Assembly: GCA_025041195.1 (NCBI GenBank)
Contig: JAKCFM010000001.1
Coordinates: 372,001-436,000, forward strand
Direction of reading: 5' to 3'
Length of the DNA stretch: 64,000 bases
DNA from: Halobacteriales archaeon YIM A00013
GTDB taxonomy: Archaea; Halobacteriota; Halobacteria; Halobacteriales; Haloarculaceae
Part shown: piece after piece, positions 24,548 through 33,470 of the stretch
How the letters are laid out: every line of letters begins with the position of its first letter
How positions within the stretch are numbered: the first letter of the stretch is position 1
Notes under the pieces: model-generated
What the model saw: the letters and a program-made list of their open reading frames with translations, nothing else
Database searches by the model: none
Told to the model about the DNA's origin: nothing
Translations under genes and position numbers: made by a program

Positions 24548-25339
24548 ATGCAATCGATCCGACAGGGGTTCATGCTCGGTCTCGGTCTCTCGTTCGAATC
24601 GAGTGTTGAGTGGGCAACCGACGTTGGCTACGAGTTCGTGGAGGTGCTATTGGACGGTCCATACGCGCGCGAGCGCGTGAAAAACGTCAAAAAGAAACGC
24701 GACATTCTGGACGAAACGGGCGTTGGTGTTGTGATCCATCTCCCCTTTGCAGCCGACATTGGCTCGCCGTTCACGCCCGTTCGGCAGGGCGCAATCGAGG
24801 AGTGTCGTCGAGGGATGGATCTCGCCGCGACGCTTGGTGCCGACCGCGTCGTGTTTCATCCATCGTCTGACGCCTGGTCAACCGGCTGGGATGTTTCCGA
24901 GTGTCTCCCATTCATCCACGAAAGCGTTCGCGAACTCATCGACGCGGCCCACGAACGCGATCTCACCCCCTGTCTCGAAAACATCATCACAGGCTACTAC
25001 GACGTGCATGCGTTTCCCGAACTGCTCGATCGGTTTCCGGGTGCTCAGATGACGTTCGACACGAGCCATGCGCTGCTGGCGGGAATGGACGAATCTGCGA
25101 TGGCAGCGTTCATCGAGCGTCACGCAGACCGAATTGGCCACTTCCATCTGGTTGACACCCGGGGCGAGGATGACGAACATCTCCCGATTGGAATGGGCTC
25201 GATAGCGTTCGAAACGATTCTCAACGGCATTCGCCGAGCGGACTGGCACGGAACCGCGACCCACGAGGTCGGAACCGAGAACAAAGCGACGATCGCGCTC
25301 TCGAAACAAAATCTCGATAGCCTCCAGGAGGTGCGCTGA
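24548..25339 (+). CDS. Xylose isomerase-like TIM-barrel protein
   Basis: 263 residues. TIM-barrel marks of the AP endonuclease 2/sugar epimerase superfamily are visible: GYEFVEVLLDGP, GVVIHLPF, DRVVFHPSS, CLENIITGYYD, MTFDTSHAL and IGHFHLVDTRGEDDEHLPIG. The E, D, H and E residues that bind the divalent metal are in place. It likely isomerises a sugar or sugar phosphate. The substrate is unknown. Confidence 0.8.
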   Translation: MQSIRQGFMLGLGLSFESSVEWATDVGYEFVEVLLDGPYARERVKNVKKKRDILDETGVGVVIHLPFAADIGSPFTPVRQGAIEECRRGMDLAATLGADRVVFHPSSDAWSTGWDVSECLPFIHESVRELIDAAHERDLTPCLENIITGYYDVHAFPELLDRFPGAQMTFDTSHALLAGMDESAMAAFIERHADRIGHFHLVDTRGEDDEHLPIGMGSIAFETILNGIRRADWHGTATHEVGTENKATIALSKQNLDSLQEVR

Positions 25340-25344
25340 ACCGG

Positions 25345-26124
25345 TCACCCGAGCTGCCAACCGCCATCAACCCAGAGCAGCTCGCCCGTGATGTAGCCCG
25401 CCGCTTCGCTGGCCAGAAAGAGATACGCACCGGCAACGTCTTCGGGAGTGCCCGCTCGGCCGAGTGGAACTGGCTTCTGAAACGCCTCGGTCTCGGTTGC
25501 GTCCTCAGTCCAGCCCTCGATGAACTCCGTGGCGATCTGTCCCGGCGCAACGCCAGCAACGCGAATGCCGTGCGCTGCTAGCTCTAGTGCCATCCCGCGC
25601 GTAATCATCTTCACTGCGCCCTTCGAGGCGTCGTACTGAACCTGGCCGAACTGTGCAAGTTCTGAGCTGATCGAGGCCGTGTTCAAAATCACGCCTGGAT
25701 CATCTCGATCGAGCATATCCAGTGCTGCGAGCTGACAGCCGAAGAACACGCCCCGAACGTTCACCGCGTGAATCCGATCCAGTTCGGTTGGTGTGAGATC
25801 CTCCCACGATGACTCAACGAACAGTCCGGCGTTGTTGACCATCACGTCGACGCCACCGGCCGCCCGCGCCACTCCGATGAGCGCCTCGACCTCGTCGGGA
25901 TCGGTCACGTCCGTCCGTTCGAACGTCGCCACGCCGCCATCATTTTCAATTAGCTCGTGCGTTGGCGTCGTGGCGTCCGTGTCTTTCGGATCGACGCGCA
26001 CGTCACCGATGACCACCGTGGCACCGGCCGCGCCGAACTGCGTTGCAATAGCCCGTCCAATCCCCGAACTGCCACCCGTGACGACGACCGTTTCGTTCGA
26101 GAAATCGTACGACACTGTTCCCAT
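25345..26124 (-). CDS. SDR-family oxidoreductase
   Basis: 259 residues with the classical SDR set: TGGSSGIGRAIA cofactor loop, NNAG, Ser in NTASISSE, YxxxK in YDASKGAVK, and an IATEFIEGW loop. Gly-Gly-Ser-Ser and an Asp after beta-2 (VIGDVR) suggest NAD(H) preference. The C-terminal ITGELLWVDGGW resembles FabG-like reductases and glucose dehydrogenases. It converges on the isomerase-like gene. ATG 26124 gives the family N-terminus. Confidence 0.9.
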   Translation of the reverse strand: MGTVSYDFSNETVVVTGGSSGIGRAIATQFGAAGATVVIGDVRVDPKDTDATTPTHELIENDGGVATFERTDVTDPDEVEALIGVARAAGGVDVMVNNAGLFVESSWEDLTPTELDRIHAVNVRGVFFGCQLAALDMLDRDDPGVILNTASISSELAQFGQVQYDASKGAVKMITRGMALELAAHGIRVAGVAPGQIATEFIEGWTEDATETEAFQKPVPLGRAGTPEDVAGAYLFLASEAAGYITGELLWVDGGWQLG

Positions 26125-26203
26125 AGGAACTACCTGAGTGCGCATGATGGTAACTGTTGACGGTGGGTCGCACAAACACGCTCTCCCCCCGCTCGAAATG
26201 ACC

Positions 26204-26851
26204 TCAGAACAGCTGTGAGAACACGGTTCGTTCTGCCCGCCGGAGTCGTTCAAGAAACGCAGACTTCGAAATGTTGAGCGCGTCAGCAACGTCGCTGGCG
26301 TCCGCATGACGGGGCTGTTCGAAATAGCCATGTCGCCGTGCCGTGCGAATTGCATCGAGCTGCTTCGGTGTTAATCCCCATCGCGTTGTCACCGACGTGG
26401 TGGAGCTGCCGCCGGCTTTCAGCGGAGAAATGCGCTGGATGGAGATCCCCACCGTCTCCTCGGCGCGGCGACGAACGCCGGTGAGAACCGTATACCCGAT
26501 GACTGCACCCCGAACCGTTGCAGTCCCCCCGTCATAGTCCAGCGACTCAACCAACAGCCCTTCACGGACGAGTTCGTGGACGACACAGGGCTGCTTCGAA
26601 AGACAGCGAAACGTTGCCCGGTCGTCGTGGTCGACCCGGTGGAGATACCGGAGCCGGTCATCAGCGTCCAGCGGGCTGGTGAGCGCGTCGGCGGCCGACG
26701 TCGTCGCAGAAAATCGAACCAGTGAGTTCCCGTCAGGGCGCAACTGCGGCGGCTGTGCCGATATCACACCGCTGGTCGCTACGGTAGCGTCCGCGAGCGG
26801 ACAGCTGTCGTCGGTGATCGCGAACTCGACGATGAGACACTCCTCGATCAT
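26204..26851 (-). CDS. Bacterio-opsin-activator-type regulator (HTH_10), next to paa operon
   Basis: A 215-residue regulator of a family common in haloarchaea. The C-terminal HTH_10 region reads GLTPKQLDAIRTARRHGYFEQPR, then ADALNISKSAFLERLRRAE. The N-terminal 150 residues form the variable sensor domain (FRCLSKQPCVVHELVREGLLV). It is divergent from paaA. An inverted repeat CCCGTA (26882-26887) and TACGGG (26900-26905) in the gap may be its operator. Control of phenylacetate genes is inferred from position. Confidence 0.85.
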   Translation of the reverse strand: MIEECLIVEFAITDDSCPLADATVATSGVISAQPPQLRPDGNSLVRFSATTSAADALTSPLDADDRLRYLHRVDHDDRATFRCLSKQPCVVHELVREGLLVESLDYDGGTATVRGAVIGYTVLTGVRRRAEETVGISIQRISPLKAGGSSTTSVTTRWGLTPKQLDAIRTARRHGYFEQPRHADASDVADALNISKSAFLERLRRAERTVFSQLF

Positions 26852-26881
26852 GGGGGCTGGTCACAGCCACCACTTGTAAAC

Positions 26882-26905
26882 CCCGTACATGTGGTGGGCT
26901 ACGGG
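26882..26905. promoter_or_regulatory. Inverted repeat in the regulator-paaA gap
   Basis: CCCGTA and TACGGG arms lie 12 bp apart, 33 bp before the paaA start and 31 bp before the regulator start. The position fits a shared operator; no binding data are available. Confidence 0.35.
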
Positions 26906-26937
26906 TATGCGGACTGCTCACGTAGCACGAGAGCACA

Positions 26938-27843
26938 ATGGAGCTCCATGAGTGTAAAACGCGGGCTGGTCCTCGCGAGTTCGGGCCCCACGACGACCTT
27001 CCCAGGGAGTATCGCGAGGCTGCCACACGGATGATTCAGTTCCACGCCAACTCAGAGATCATGGGCGCGTATCTCGAACGGCCGTTTATCCGGCAGTCGC
27101 CGAGTCTGGATCGGAAGCTGGCCTTTTCTGCTAAGGTGCAGGATGAGATCGGTCACGGACAGCTCCTCTATCGAGCGGCCGAATCGCTGGGGATCAAAAC
27201 CCGCGAAGAGATGCTCGATGAACTCGCCAACGGCGAGGGGAAATTTCTCAACTGCTTTCACTACCCGATGACGGAGTGGTGGGAGACGCCGATGATCGCG
27301 TTTTTCGTCGACGGTGCGGCGATGCGCCGCCAAGCCACGATCAAGCGAACGAGCTGGGAGCCGTATGCCCACGCCATGGACAAAATCTGTTTCGAGGAGG
27401 GCTTTCACATCAAACACGGCGAACACATCATGCGCGAGCTGGCCACTGGCTCGCGTCGAGAACAGCAGCTGCTCCAGGACGCATTCGAGGAGTGGTGGCC
27501 ACGCATTTTGCAGTTTTTCGGACCAACTGACGACGAATCGACCCATCACGATTTCGCAGCCGAGGTTGGGCTAAAAACGATGAGCAACGACGAGCTCCGC
27601 CAGGCGTTTCTCAACGCGTATCTCCCCAAAGCCACCGAATACGGCCTTGAAATCCCCGATGAACCACGGATTCGCGAGGAAGACGGCCGCTACGTCGTCG
27701 AGGAAGACGACCTCAACTGGGAGGAGTTCTGGGCGGTCGCGAACAACGAGTACGCCGGCAGCCACGAACAGATTGGCTCTCGTGCGCGCGCCCACGACGC
27801 AGTCGCATGGGTCAGAGGGACAATTGCGGGTGAGTCAGCATGA
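26938..27843 (+). CDS. paaA: Phenylacetyl-CoA epoxidase catalytic subunit PaaA
   Basis: The product has 301 residues. The ferritin-like diiron enzyme adds one oxygen atom to phenylacetyl-CoA with PaaB, C, D and E. Metal motifs are DEIGHGQ (69-75) and CFEEGFHIKHGE (151-162), with an earlier glutamate at NSEIMGAY. The start MELHECKTRAGPREFGPHD and length agree with PaaA, and DLPREYREAATRMI is typical. paaB starts 4 nt before its stop (ATGA). Confidence 0.95.
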   Translation: MELHECKTRAGPREFGPHDDLPREYREAATRMIQFHANSEIMGAYLERPFIRQSPSLDRKLAFSAKVQDEIGHGQLLYRAAESLGIKTREEMLDELANGEGKFLNCFHYPMTEWWETPMIAFFVDGAAMRRQATIKRTSWEPYAHAMDKICFEEGFHIKHGEHIMRELATGSRREQQLLQDAFEEWWPRILQFFGPTDDESTHHDFAAEVGLKTMSNDELRQAFLNAYLPKATEYGLEIPDEPRIREEDGRYVVEEDDLNWEEFWAVANNEYAGSHEQIGSRARAHDAVAWVRGTIAGESA

Positions 27844-28151
27844 TCTGGGAGGTGTTCAGACAGGACGAACCTGGTGGCTATCACACCCACTGTGGCAATG
27901 TCCACGCGCCGGACCAGGAGCTAGCGCTGTTGTTCGCCGAGATCCAGCACGCCCGGCGCAAGCCAACCAACAGTCTCTGGGTCGTTCCACAGGAAGAAAT
28001 CGCGAGCCAGACGGATGAGGACGACAGATTCGGCGGGACGACCGATAAGACCTACCGCTGGGTGTCGGCGTACAACGTTGATGTGGAGTTCGCACAGGAG
28101 ATCGAAGACTCCGATCGCGAACAACGATCCGCGGCGGGTGATTCCGCATGA
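27840..28151 (+). CDS. paaB: Phenylacetyl-CoA epoxidase subunit PaaB
   Basis: 103 residues. PaaB is a small non-catalytic subunit bridging the PaaAC dimers. MIWEVFRQDEPGGYHTHCGNVHAPDQELAL fits the family start (given as residues 1-30), with NSLWVVPQEEI and KTYRWVSAYN after it. Overlaps both neighbours by 4 nt, so translation is coupled along the operon. Confidence 0.92.
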   Translation: MIWEVFRQDEPGGYHTHCGNVHAPDQELALLFAEIQHARRKPTNSLWVVPQEEIASQTDEDDRFGGTTDKTYRWVSAYNVDVEFAQEIEDSDREQRSAAGDSA

Positions 28152-28975
28152 GTGCGTTGACTGGCCCAGACGTGCTGTCGGCGGCCGAACGCTCGGCCGT
28201 CGAAGCGCTCGTGTTCCCGCTGGCTGACGACGAGTTCGTCATCGCAGAGCGCTACACCGAATGGCAGGTCCGTGCACCAACGCTGGAATCCGATCTCGCC
28301 CTGGCGAACGTCGCACAGGACGAGTTCGGCCACGCCCGACTCTGGTACGACGTGGTGGCCGATCTTGGCTACGATGAGCCCGAACTGCTGTTTGAGCGCG
28401 AGCCCGACGAGTTCTACCACGCATCCCTCTGTGCGCTGCCGTTTGATGCGGGCGACTGGGCGGATGCGGTCGTTCGAAGCTATTTGTACGACACCGCCGA
28501 AGCGCTCCGCCTCGGCTCGCTGGCTGGCTCTGCGTACGCGCCAATCGCCAACCGGATCGAGCGGATCACCACCGAAGAGGAGTATCATCGCGAGCACGCA
28601 ACCACCTGGATCGAGCGGCTCTGTGTGGATGCAGAGGGTCGACAGACGGTCCAGAACGCGGTCGATCGGCTCTATCCCTACGCGCTCGCGCTGTTCGAAC
28701 CCGGCACACCCGAACAGACTGATGCGATCGAGTCGCTCAACCTCAGAACGGAGTCGCTGCCCTCGCTCCGAGAGCAGTGGATAGAGACCACGAGCACGTT
28801 CTTCGAGTCGATCGACGTCTCCGTCCCCGTGGTCGAACCGCTCCCCGAGGATCCCGGTCGCCACGACTCACATGTTGAGGCCTGGCTCTCGCTGTACGAG
28901 GAGTTTACTCGCACGTATCGCGAGCTCGATCGCGCACACACCCCAACCATCACGAGTGAGCACAATGACGGCTGA
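28148..28975 (+). CDS. paaC: Phenylacetyl-CoA epoxidase structural subunit PaaC
   Basis: 275 residues, ferritin-like fold but catalytically degenerate in the family. AQDEFGHARLWYDVV (56-70) and TTEEEYHREHATTWIERL (about 139-156) match PaaC. It pairs with PaaA. Its 3' end overlaps paaD by 11 nt. Confidence 0.92.
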   Translation: MSALTGPDVLSAAERSAVEALVFPLADDEFVIAERYTEWQVRAPTLESDLALANVAQDEFGHARLWYDVVADLGYDEPELLFEREPDEFYHASLCALPFDAGDWADAVVRSYLYDTAEALRLGSLAGSAYAPIANRIERITTEEEYHREHATTWIERLCVDAEGRQTVQNAVDRLYPYALALFEPGTPEQTDAIESLNLRTESLPSLREQWIETTSTFFESIDVSVPVVEPLPEDPGRHDSHVEAWLSLYEEFTRTYRELDRAHTPTITSEHNDG

Positions 28976-29366
28976 GGATCCCTGTCCGTATCCATCGTAC
29001 GAGGAGACGGCCGACGGCGAGATGCCAGTGCCAGCCCGTGGCGACAGCGCGACCGGCATCGAACGGCGTGTCTTCGAGGCGCTCGAAACCGTCGAGGATC
29101 CGGAGATGCCGATCAGCATTGTCGATCTGGGGCTGATCTATGGCGTCTCAGTAACCGACGCGGTGGCGACAGTGGATCTCACGCTCACCTACAGCGGCTG
29201 TCCGGCCCGCGATCTGCTGTGTGAGACGATCGAAGCGCGCGTTGAACGACTCGATTCGATCGAAACCTGCTCGATTCAGCTGGTGTGGAATCCGCCGTGG
29301 TCGATCGACATGGTCTCTGAAAACGGAAAATCCGAACTCGAATCGTTCGGAGTGTCGGTACAGTGA
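28965..29366 (+). CDS. paaD: PaaD, DUF59 domain only (C-terminal ribbon split off)
   Basis: The product has 133 residues. It contains the MIP18/DUF59 domain (VEDPEMPISIVDLGLIYGV, TYSGCPARDLLCETIEARV, then VWNPPWSIDMVSENGKSEL). PaaD supports iron insertion into the epoxidase. Bacterial PaaD carries a C-terminal CxxC zinc ribbon. Here that part is a separate gene overlapping by 4 nt (29363-29527). ATG 28965 is inside the paaC end. Confidence 0.88.
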   Translation: MTAEDPCPYPSYEETADGEMPVPARGDSATGIERRVFEALETVEDPEMPISIVDLGLIYGVSVTDAVATVDLTLTYSGCPARDLLCETIEARVERLDSIETCSIQLVWNPPWSIDMVSENGKSELESFGVSVQ

Positions 29367-29527
29367 CTCCGGATCCGAGCGTCGAGGCAGGTGACAGTTC
29401 GGCGGCCGCACGCTGTCCGTACTGCGGTTCGTCCAACACCGAGCTCGAACATCCCAAAGGGCCATCGCTCTGTCGATCCATTTACTTTTGCAACGACTGT
29501 GTGGAACCGTTCGAAACGATCCGATGA
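29363..29527 (+). CDS. Stand-alone PaaD-type zinc ribbon
   Basis: A 54-codon gene from GTG 29363, whose GTG overlaps the paaD stop. It has CPYCGSSNTELEHPKGPSLC (18-37) and YFCNDCVEPFE, so four cysteines in CxxC pairs plus the CRSIY and CVEPFE signatures that end full-length PaaD. It must act with the DUF59 gene. No paaE reductase follows in the window. Confidence 0.8.
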   Translation: MTPDPSVEAGDSSAAARCPYCGSSNTELEHPKGPSLCRSIYFCNDCVEPFETIR

Positions 29528-29609
29528 CGACTGTGAACGACTATTCCTCGCACACACGGATGTAGAAATCAATAACGTAATACAGCCCGATCGCAAACGG
29601 TTTGTAACG

Positions 29610-30482
29610 ATGAACGGGCGAACGCTTTCCCGTCGCCGTCTGCTCGCGGCGACTGGCACGTCGGTGGTCGTCGGACTCGCCGGTTGTTTGAAACCGAACA
29701 ACTCGGATGGTGGAACCGACGGTGGTGGTGGCGACGGCTATGCACCAGATTCCGTGACCGACGGCGAGACAAACAGTTCCATGAACGCCAGCACGGAGGA
29801 GACCACGGCCAGTGATGAGCCGGCAGAACCAACCGCAGCGGTCGTCAATGGCTATCAGACGAAACTCGAAAGCGGTGTGGAAGTCCCGCTCGCACCGATC
29901 GATGACGTGTACGCGTGGTATCAAAACAAAGCAGTTCGAGTGGTTGACGCACGTGGCGCCAAGCAGTACGGGAAATCCCACATAGCGGGGGCGGTTCACA
30001 GCCCAGCAGAAGACGGAAAATCGAACAACGATCCCGCAGAACAGTGGCCCAAAGACGCCTGGATCGTCACCTACTGTGCCTGTCCACACCATCTCTCGTC
30101 GATGCGAGCGGCAAATCTCATCAATCAGGGCTACGACCACGTGATGGCACTTGATGAGGGCTATCTCGAATGGCAAGATCGAAACTATCCGCTCGAAGGA
30201 AACGACGTTGACCAGCAAGCGAACGTCAGAACGATTATCGGCGAAACAGCCACAAAGTTCGCCGGCGAGAACGCCTGGGCGTTCCATCGCGACAGCGGAC
30301 AGAAAGAAGTCACCGACATCGGTGAAGATGGCAGTTACCAGCTTGATCTCCCGTTCTACGACGTCACCGATGATTCACTCATCGAGATCGAAACCCCGGC
30401 GTACACCGTCGAAAAGCCGCTTGGTGAACTCACGACGGGCACGCTCACTACCAGCGGTACGCTCCGCGTCAACAGCCAATAA
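29610..30482 (+). CDS. Tat-exported lipoprotein with rhodanese domain
   Basis: The product has 290 residues. A twin-arginine signal (SRRRLLAATGTSVVV) and lipobox LAGC (Cys26) are followed by a Thr/Ser/Gly/Asp-rich linker, then a rhodanese domain. The active loop has YCACPHHLSS with Cys156, and the CH2-like HIAGAVHSP occurs earlier. A beta domain follows. The protein is anchored outside the membrane. It may transfer sulfur or bind a metal; the exact role is unknown. Confidence 0.85.
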   Translation: MNGRTLSRRRLLAATGTSVVVGLAGCLKPNNSDGGTDGGGGDGYAPDSVTDGETNSSMNASTEETTASDEPAEPTAAVVNGYQTKLESGVEVPLAPIDDVYAWYQNKAVRVVDARGAKQYGKSHIAGAVHSPAEDGKSNNDPAEQWPKDAWIVTYCACPHHLSSMRAANLINQGYDHVMALDEGYLEWQDRNYPLEGNDVDQQANVRTIIGETATKFAGENAWAFHRDSGQKEVTDIGEDGSYQLDLPFYDVTDDSLIEIETPAYTVEKPLGELTTGTLTTSGTLRVNSQ

Positions 30483-30608
30483 CGCGAATGGGTAGTTAAA
30501 GTTCGTCCTGGGAACCATTACCATTCGGGACGAATCGGTGCCGTGACGGGTTTGGGCTCTCCTGTTTCGGTGCATTTATGTAGAAGCACAATCAATCATT
30601 GACCGATT

Positions 30609-32300
30609 ATGGCACAACAGATGGGTAATCAGCCCCTCATCGTTCTGTCCGAGGAGAGCCAGCGAACCTCGGGTCGCGACGCACAGTCGATGAACGTCAC
30701 CGCCGGGAAGGCAGTAGCCGAGTCTGTACGAACCACGCTTGGTCCGAAAGGGATGGACAAAATGCTCGTCGATTCGACGGGCAACGTCGTCGTGACGAAC
30801 GACGGCGTCACCATTCTCGACGAGATGGATATCGAGCACCCAGCAGCCAACATGATCGTCGAGGTCGCACAGACCCAGGAAGACGAGGTTGGCGACGGAA
30901 CGACGACAGCAGTCGTCCAGGCCGGTGAACTGCTCGCGAAAGCAGAGGACCTCCTTGAGCAGGACATTCACGCCACAATCCTCGCACAGGGATACCGACA
31001 GGCCGCATCGAAGGCCAAAGAGCTCCTCGAAGAGATGGCGATCGACGTCTCCGAGGACGACACGGAGATCCTCGAACAGATCGCCGCTACAGCGATGACG
31101 GGCAAAGGTGCCGAGTCCGCCCGTGATCTCCTCGCTGAGCTCGTCGTCGAGTCCGTCCGCTCGGTCAGCGACGACGACGGCATCGACACGGACAACGTCA
31201 AGCTCGAAAAGGTCGTTGGCAGCGCTATCGATGAGTCCGAGCTCGTCGAAGGCGTCATCATCGACAAAGAGCGCGTCCACGACAACATGCCGTACTTCGC
31301 CGAGGACGCCGACGTTGCGCTCATCGACACGGCGATCGAGGTGCAGGAAACCGAGATCGACGCCGAGGTCAACGTCACCGACCCAGACCAGCTCCAGCAG
31401 TTCCTCGATCAGGAAGAGGCACAGCTCCAGGAGATGGTTGAGCAGCTCGCTGACGCCGGTGCCGACGTTGTCTTCTGTCAGAAAGGCATCGACGACATGG
31501 CACAGCATTACCTCGCCCAGGAAGGCATCATCGCCGTCCGCCGTGCGAAAAAGTCCGACATGAAGCGTCTCGCCCGCGCAACGGGCGGTCGCATCGTCTC
31601 GAACATCGAGGACCTCACCAATGACGATCTCGGTTTCGCTGGCTCGGTCGCCGAGAAGGACATTGGCGGTGACAACCGCATCTTCGTCGAGGATGTTGAA
31701 CAAGCACGCTCGGTCACGCTCATCCTCCGCGGTGGCACCGAACACGTCGTTGACGAAGTCGAGCGCGCAATCGAGGACTCGCTCGGCGTCGTTCGCGTCA
31801 CGCTCGAAGATGGGAAGGTGCTCCCAGGCGGTGGCGCCCCCGAGACTGAGCTCGCGCTCGAACTTCGCGACTACGCTGACAGCGTCGGCGGCCGCGAGCA
31901 GCTGGCCGTCGAGGCGTTCGCTGATGCGATCGACGTCATCCCACGAACGCTCGCCGAGAACGCTGGTCTCGATCCGATCGACTCGCTCGTCGATCTCCGC
32001 AGCCGCCACGACGGCGGCGAAGAGAGTGCCGGCCTCGACGCCTACACCGGCGATGTCGTCGACATGGAAGACGACGGCGTCGTTGAGCCGCTGCGCGTGA
32101 AAACCCAGGCTGTCGAGAGCGCCACCGAGGCGACCGTCATGATCCTCCGGATCGACGACGTCATCGCTGCTGGCGACCTCAAGGGTGGCCAGGGCGACGA
32201 CGACGAAGACGACGCACCCGGCGGCCCAGGCGGCGCTCCAGGCGGTATGGGCGGTATGGGTGGCATGGGCGGTATGGGCGGCATGGGCGGCGCGATGTAA
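30609..32300 (+). CDS. ths: Thermosome subunit (group II chaperonin)
   Basis: The product has 563 residues. ATP-dependent folding chamber subunit. Marks are [23 protein letters not shown] (residues 42-64), [15 protein letters not shown] (97-111), [14 protein letters not shown], and a C-terminal glycine-methionine tail (GGMGGMGG). A TATA-like CATTTATGTAG (30574-30584) lies about 28 bp upstream of ATG 30609, as for heat-inducible haloarchaeal cct genes. A long antisense frame inside it is a codon-bias shadow. Confidence 0.97.
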   Translation: MAQQMGNQPLIVLSEESQRTSGRDAQSMNVTAGKAVAESVRTTLGPKGMDKMLVDSTGNVVVTNDGVTILDEMDIEHPAANMIVEVAQTQEDEVGDGTTTAVVQAGELLAKAEDLLEQDIHATILAQGYRQAASKAKELLEEMAIDVSEDDTEILEQIAATAMTGKGAESARDLLAELVVESVRSVSDDDGIDTDNVKLEKVVGSAIDESELVEGVIIDKERVHDNMPYFAEDADVALIDTAIEVQETEIDAEVNVTDPDQLQQFLDQEEAQLQEMVEQLADAGADVVFCQKGIDDMAQHYLAQEGIIAVRRAKKSDMKRLARATGGRIVSNIEDLTNDDLGFAGSVAEKDIGGDNRIFVEDVEQARSVTLILRGGTEHVVDEVERAIEDSLGVVRVTLEDGKVLPGGGAPETELALELRDYADSVGGREQLAVEAFADAIDVIPRTLAENAGLDPIDSLVDLRSRHDGGEESAGLDAYTGDVVDMEDDGVVEPLRVKTQAVESATEATVMILRIDDVIAAGDLKGGQGDDDEDDAPGGPGGAPGGMGGMGGMGGMGGMGGAM

Positions 32301-32378
32301 GTTCGGCCACCGCCATAACCATCACAGAGCAGACCGATCGCTTGCGGATTTTTGTTTTTTGAATCGAATGCGGAGCCG

Positions 32379-33356
32379 TTAGTCGTCAGCTGTCACTGGC
32401 GAGGGTGAGCTCTGGTGGCTGCTGGAGAAATACGATGCCAGCGCGGGGCCCGTAACGTTGTGCCAGACGCTAAACAGCGCAGCGGGCAGTGCGACTGCTG
32501 GTGAAAAGTGTGCCGTCGCGAGTGCGACAGCCAGGCCGCTGTTCTGGAGTCCGACTTCGAACGCACAGGTACGTGACCGGGCTTCGGACATTCCTGTGAG
32601 CCGTCCCACGCCGTAGCCAGTCCCGAGCCCGATCGCATTGTGTACGACGACGGCCAGTAGCACGACGGCTCCGACGGTGAGGATCGTCGATTTGCTCATC
32701 GCAACAACCGCGGCCACAATGGCCACAATCGCAGCCACGCTCAGCAGTGGGAAGATATCGACGCTTTTGGTTGCCACCCCTGGCGCGCGTCGATCGAGGA
32801 CGTATCGGAGCGTAGCGCCGGCAATGACGGGAACGAGTACCACCTGCACGATCGACCCGAACAGCGCCGCGAACGTAACGGACAGTTGTTCGCCAACCAG
32901 GAAGATGACCCAGGCCGGCATCACCAGCGGTGCTGCAATCGTCGTGACGGTCGTGATGGCGACAGACAGCGCCACGTCGCCATCTCCAAGATACGCCATC
33001 ACGTTCGAGGCGGTCCCGCCCGGGGCCGCGCCAACGAGAACGATCCCCAGCGCCAGCGAGGGGGGTACCGAGAGCACAACTGTGAGTCCGTAGGCGGCGA
33101 CCGGCATCACTAGCCACTGCGTGAGCGCACCGATGGCAACGTCGCGCGGCCGTTCAAGCAGCCGCTGTAGATCCGCAGGCTGCAGCGTCATTCCCATTCC
33201 GAGCATGATGACCCCGAGCAGCGGGGTGATGTACGGGTCGATCCAGGTGAACGCCGGCGGATAGAGCAGTGCAATCCCCGAAAAAAGGAGCACCCAGACG
33301 ACGAACAGCCGATTCGCTATCGCACTCGCTCGTCGCACGGTGGCGAATGCGCTCAT
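32379..33356 (-). CDS. Bile acid:sodium symporter-family transporter
   Basis: A 325-residue membrane protein with about nine helices. It has the SBF signatures GVIMLGMGMTLQPADLQRLL, VGAAPGGTASNVMAYLGDGD and CAFEVGLQNSGLAVALA. It is close to the YocS/PanS branch of sodium-coupled organic anion transporters; the substrate cannot be inferred. It follows the thermosome gene tail to tail. Confidence 0.88.
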   Translation of the reverse strand: MSAFATVRRASAIANRLFVVWVLLFSGIALLYPPAFTWIDPYITPLLGVIMLGMGMTLQPADLQRLLERPRDVAIGALTQWLVMPVAAYGLTVVLSVPPSLALGIVLVGAAPGGTASNVMAYLGDGDVALSVAITTVTTIAAPLVMPAWVIFLVGEQLSVTFAALFGSIVQVVLVPVIAGATLRYVLDRRAPGVATKSVDIFPLLSVAAIVAIVAAVVAMSKSTILTVGAVVLLAVVVHNAIGLGTGYGVGRLTGMSEARSRTCAFEVGLQNSGLAVALATAHFSPAVALPAALFSVWHNVTGPALASYFSSSHQSSPSPVTADD

Positions 33357-33470
33357 CGGTGGCCTCCAGACAGCCTGTGGACAGTGTGATAGTCCATGCC
33401 GTGGGATTTGCCAGCCTGAACGTATCTCTGTCGGAACAGGAAGGATAGGCGACGATCGATGTGTGGGCGG

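Noticed and set aside
30576-32009. A 477-codon antisense ORF in the thermosome gene.
   Set aside because: Shadow of strong codon bias; the plus-strand thermosome is certain.
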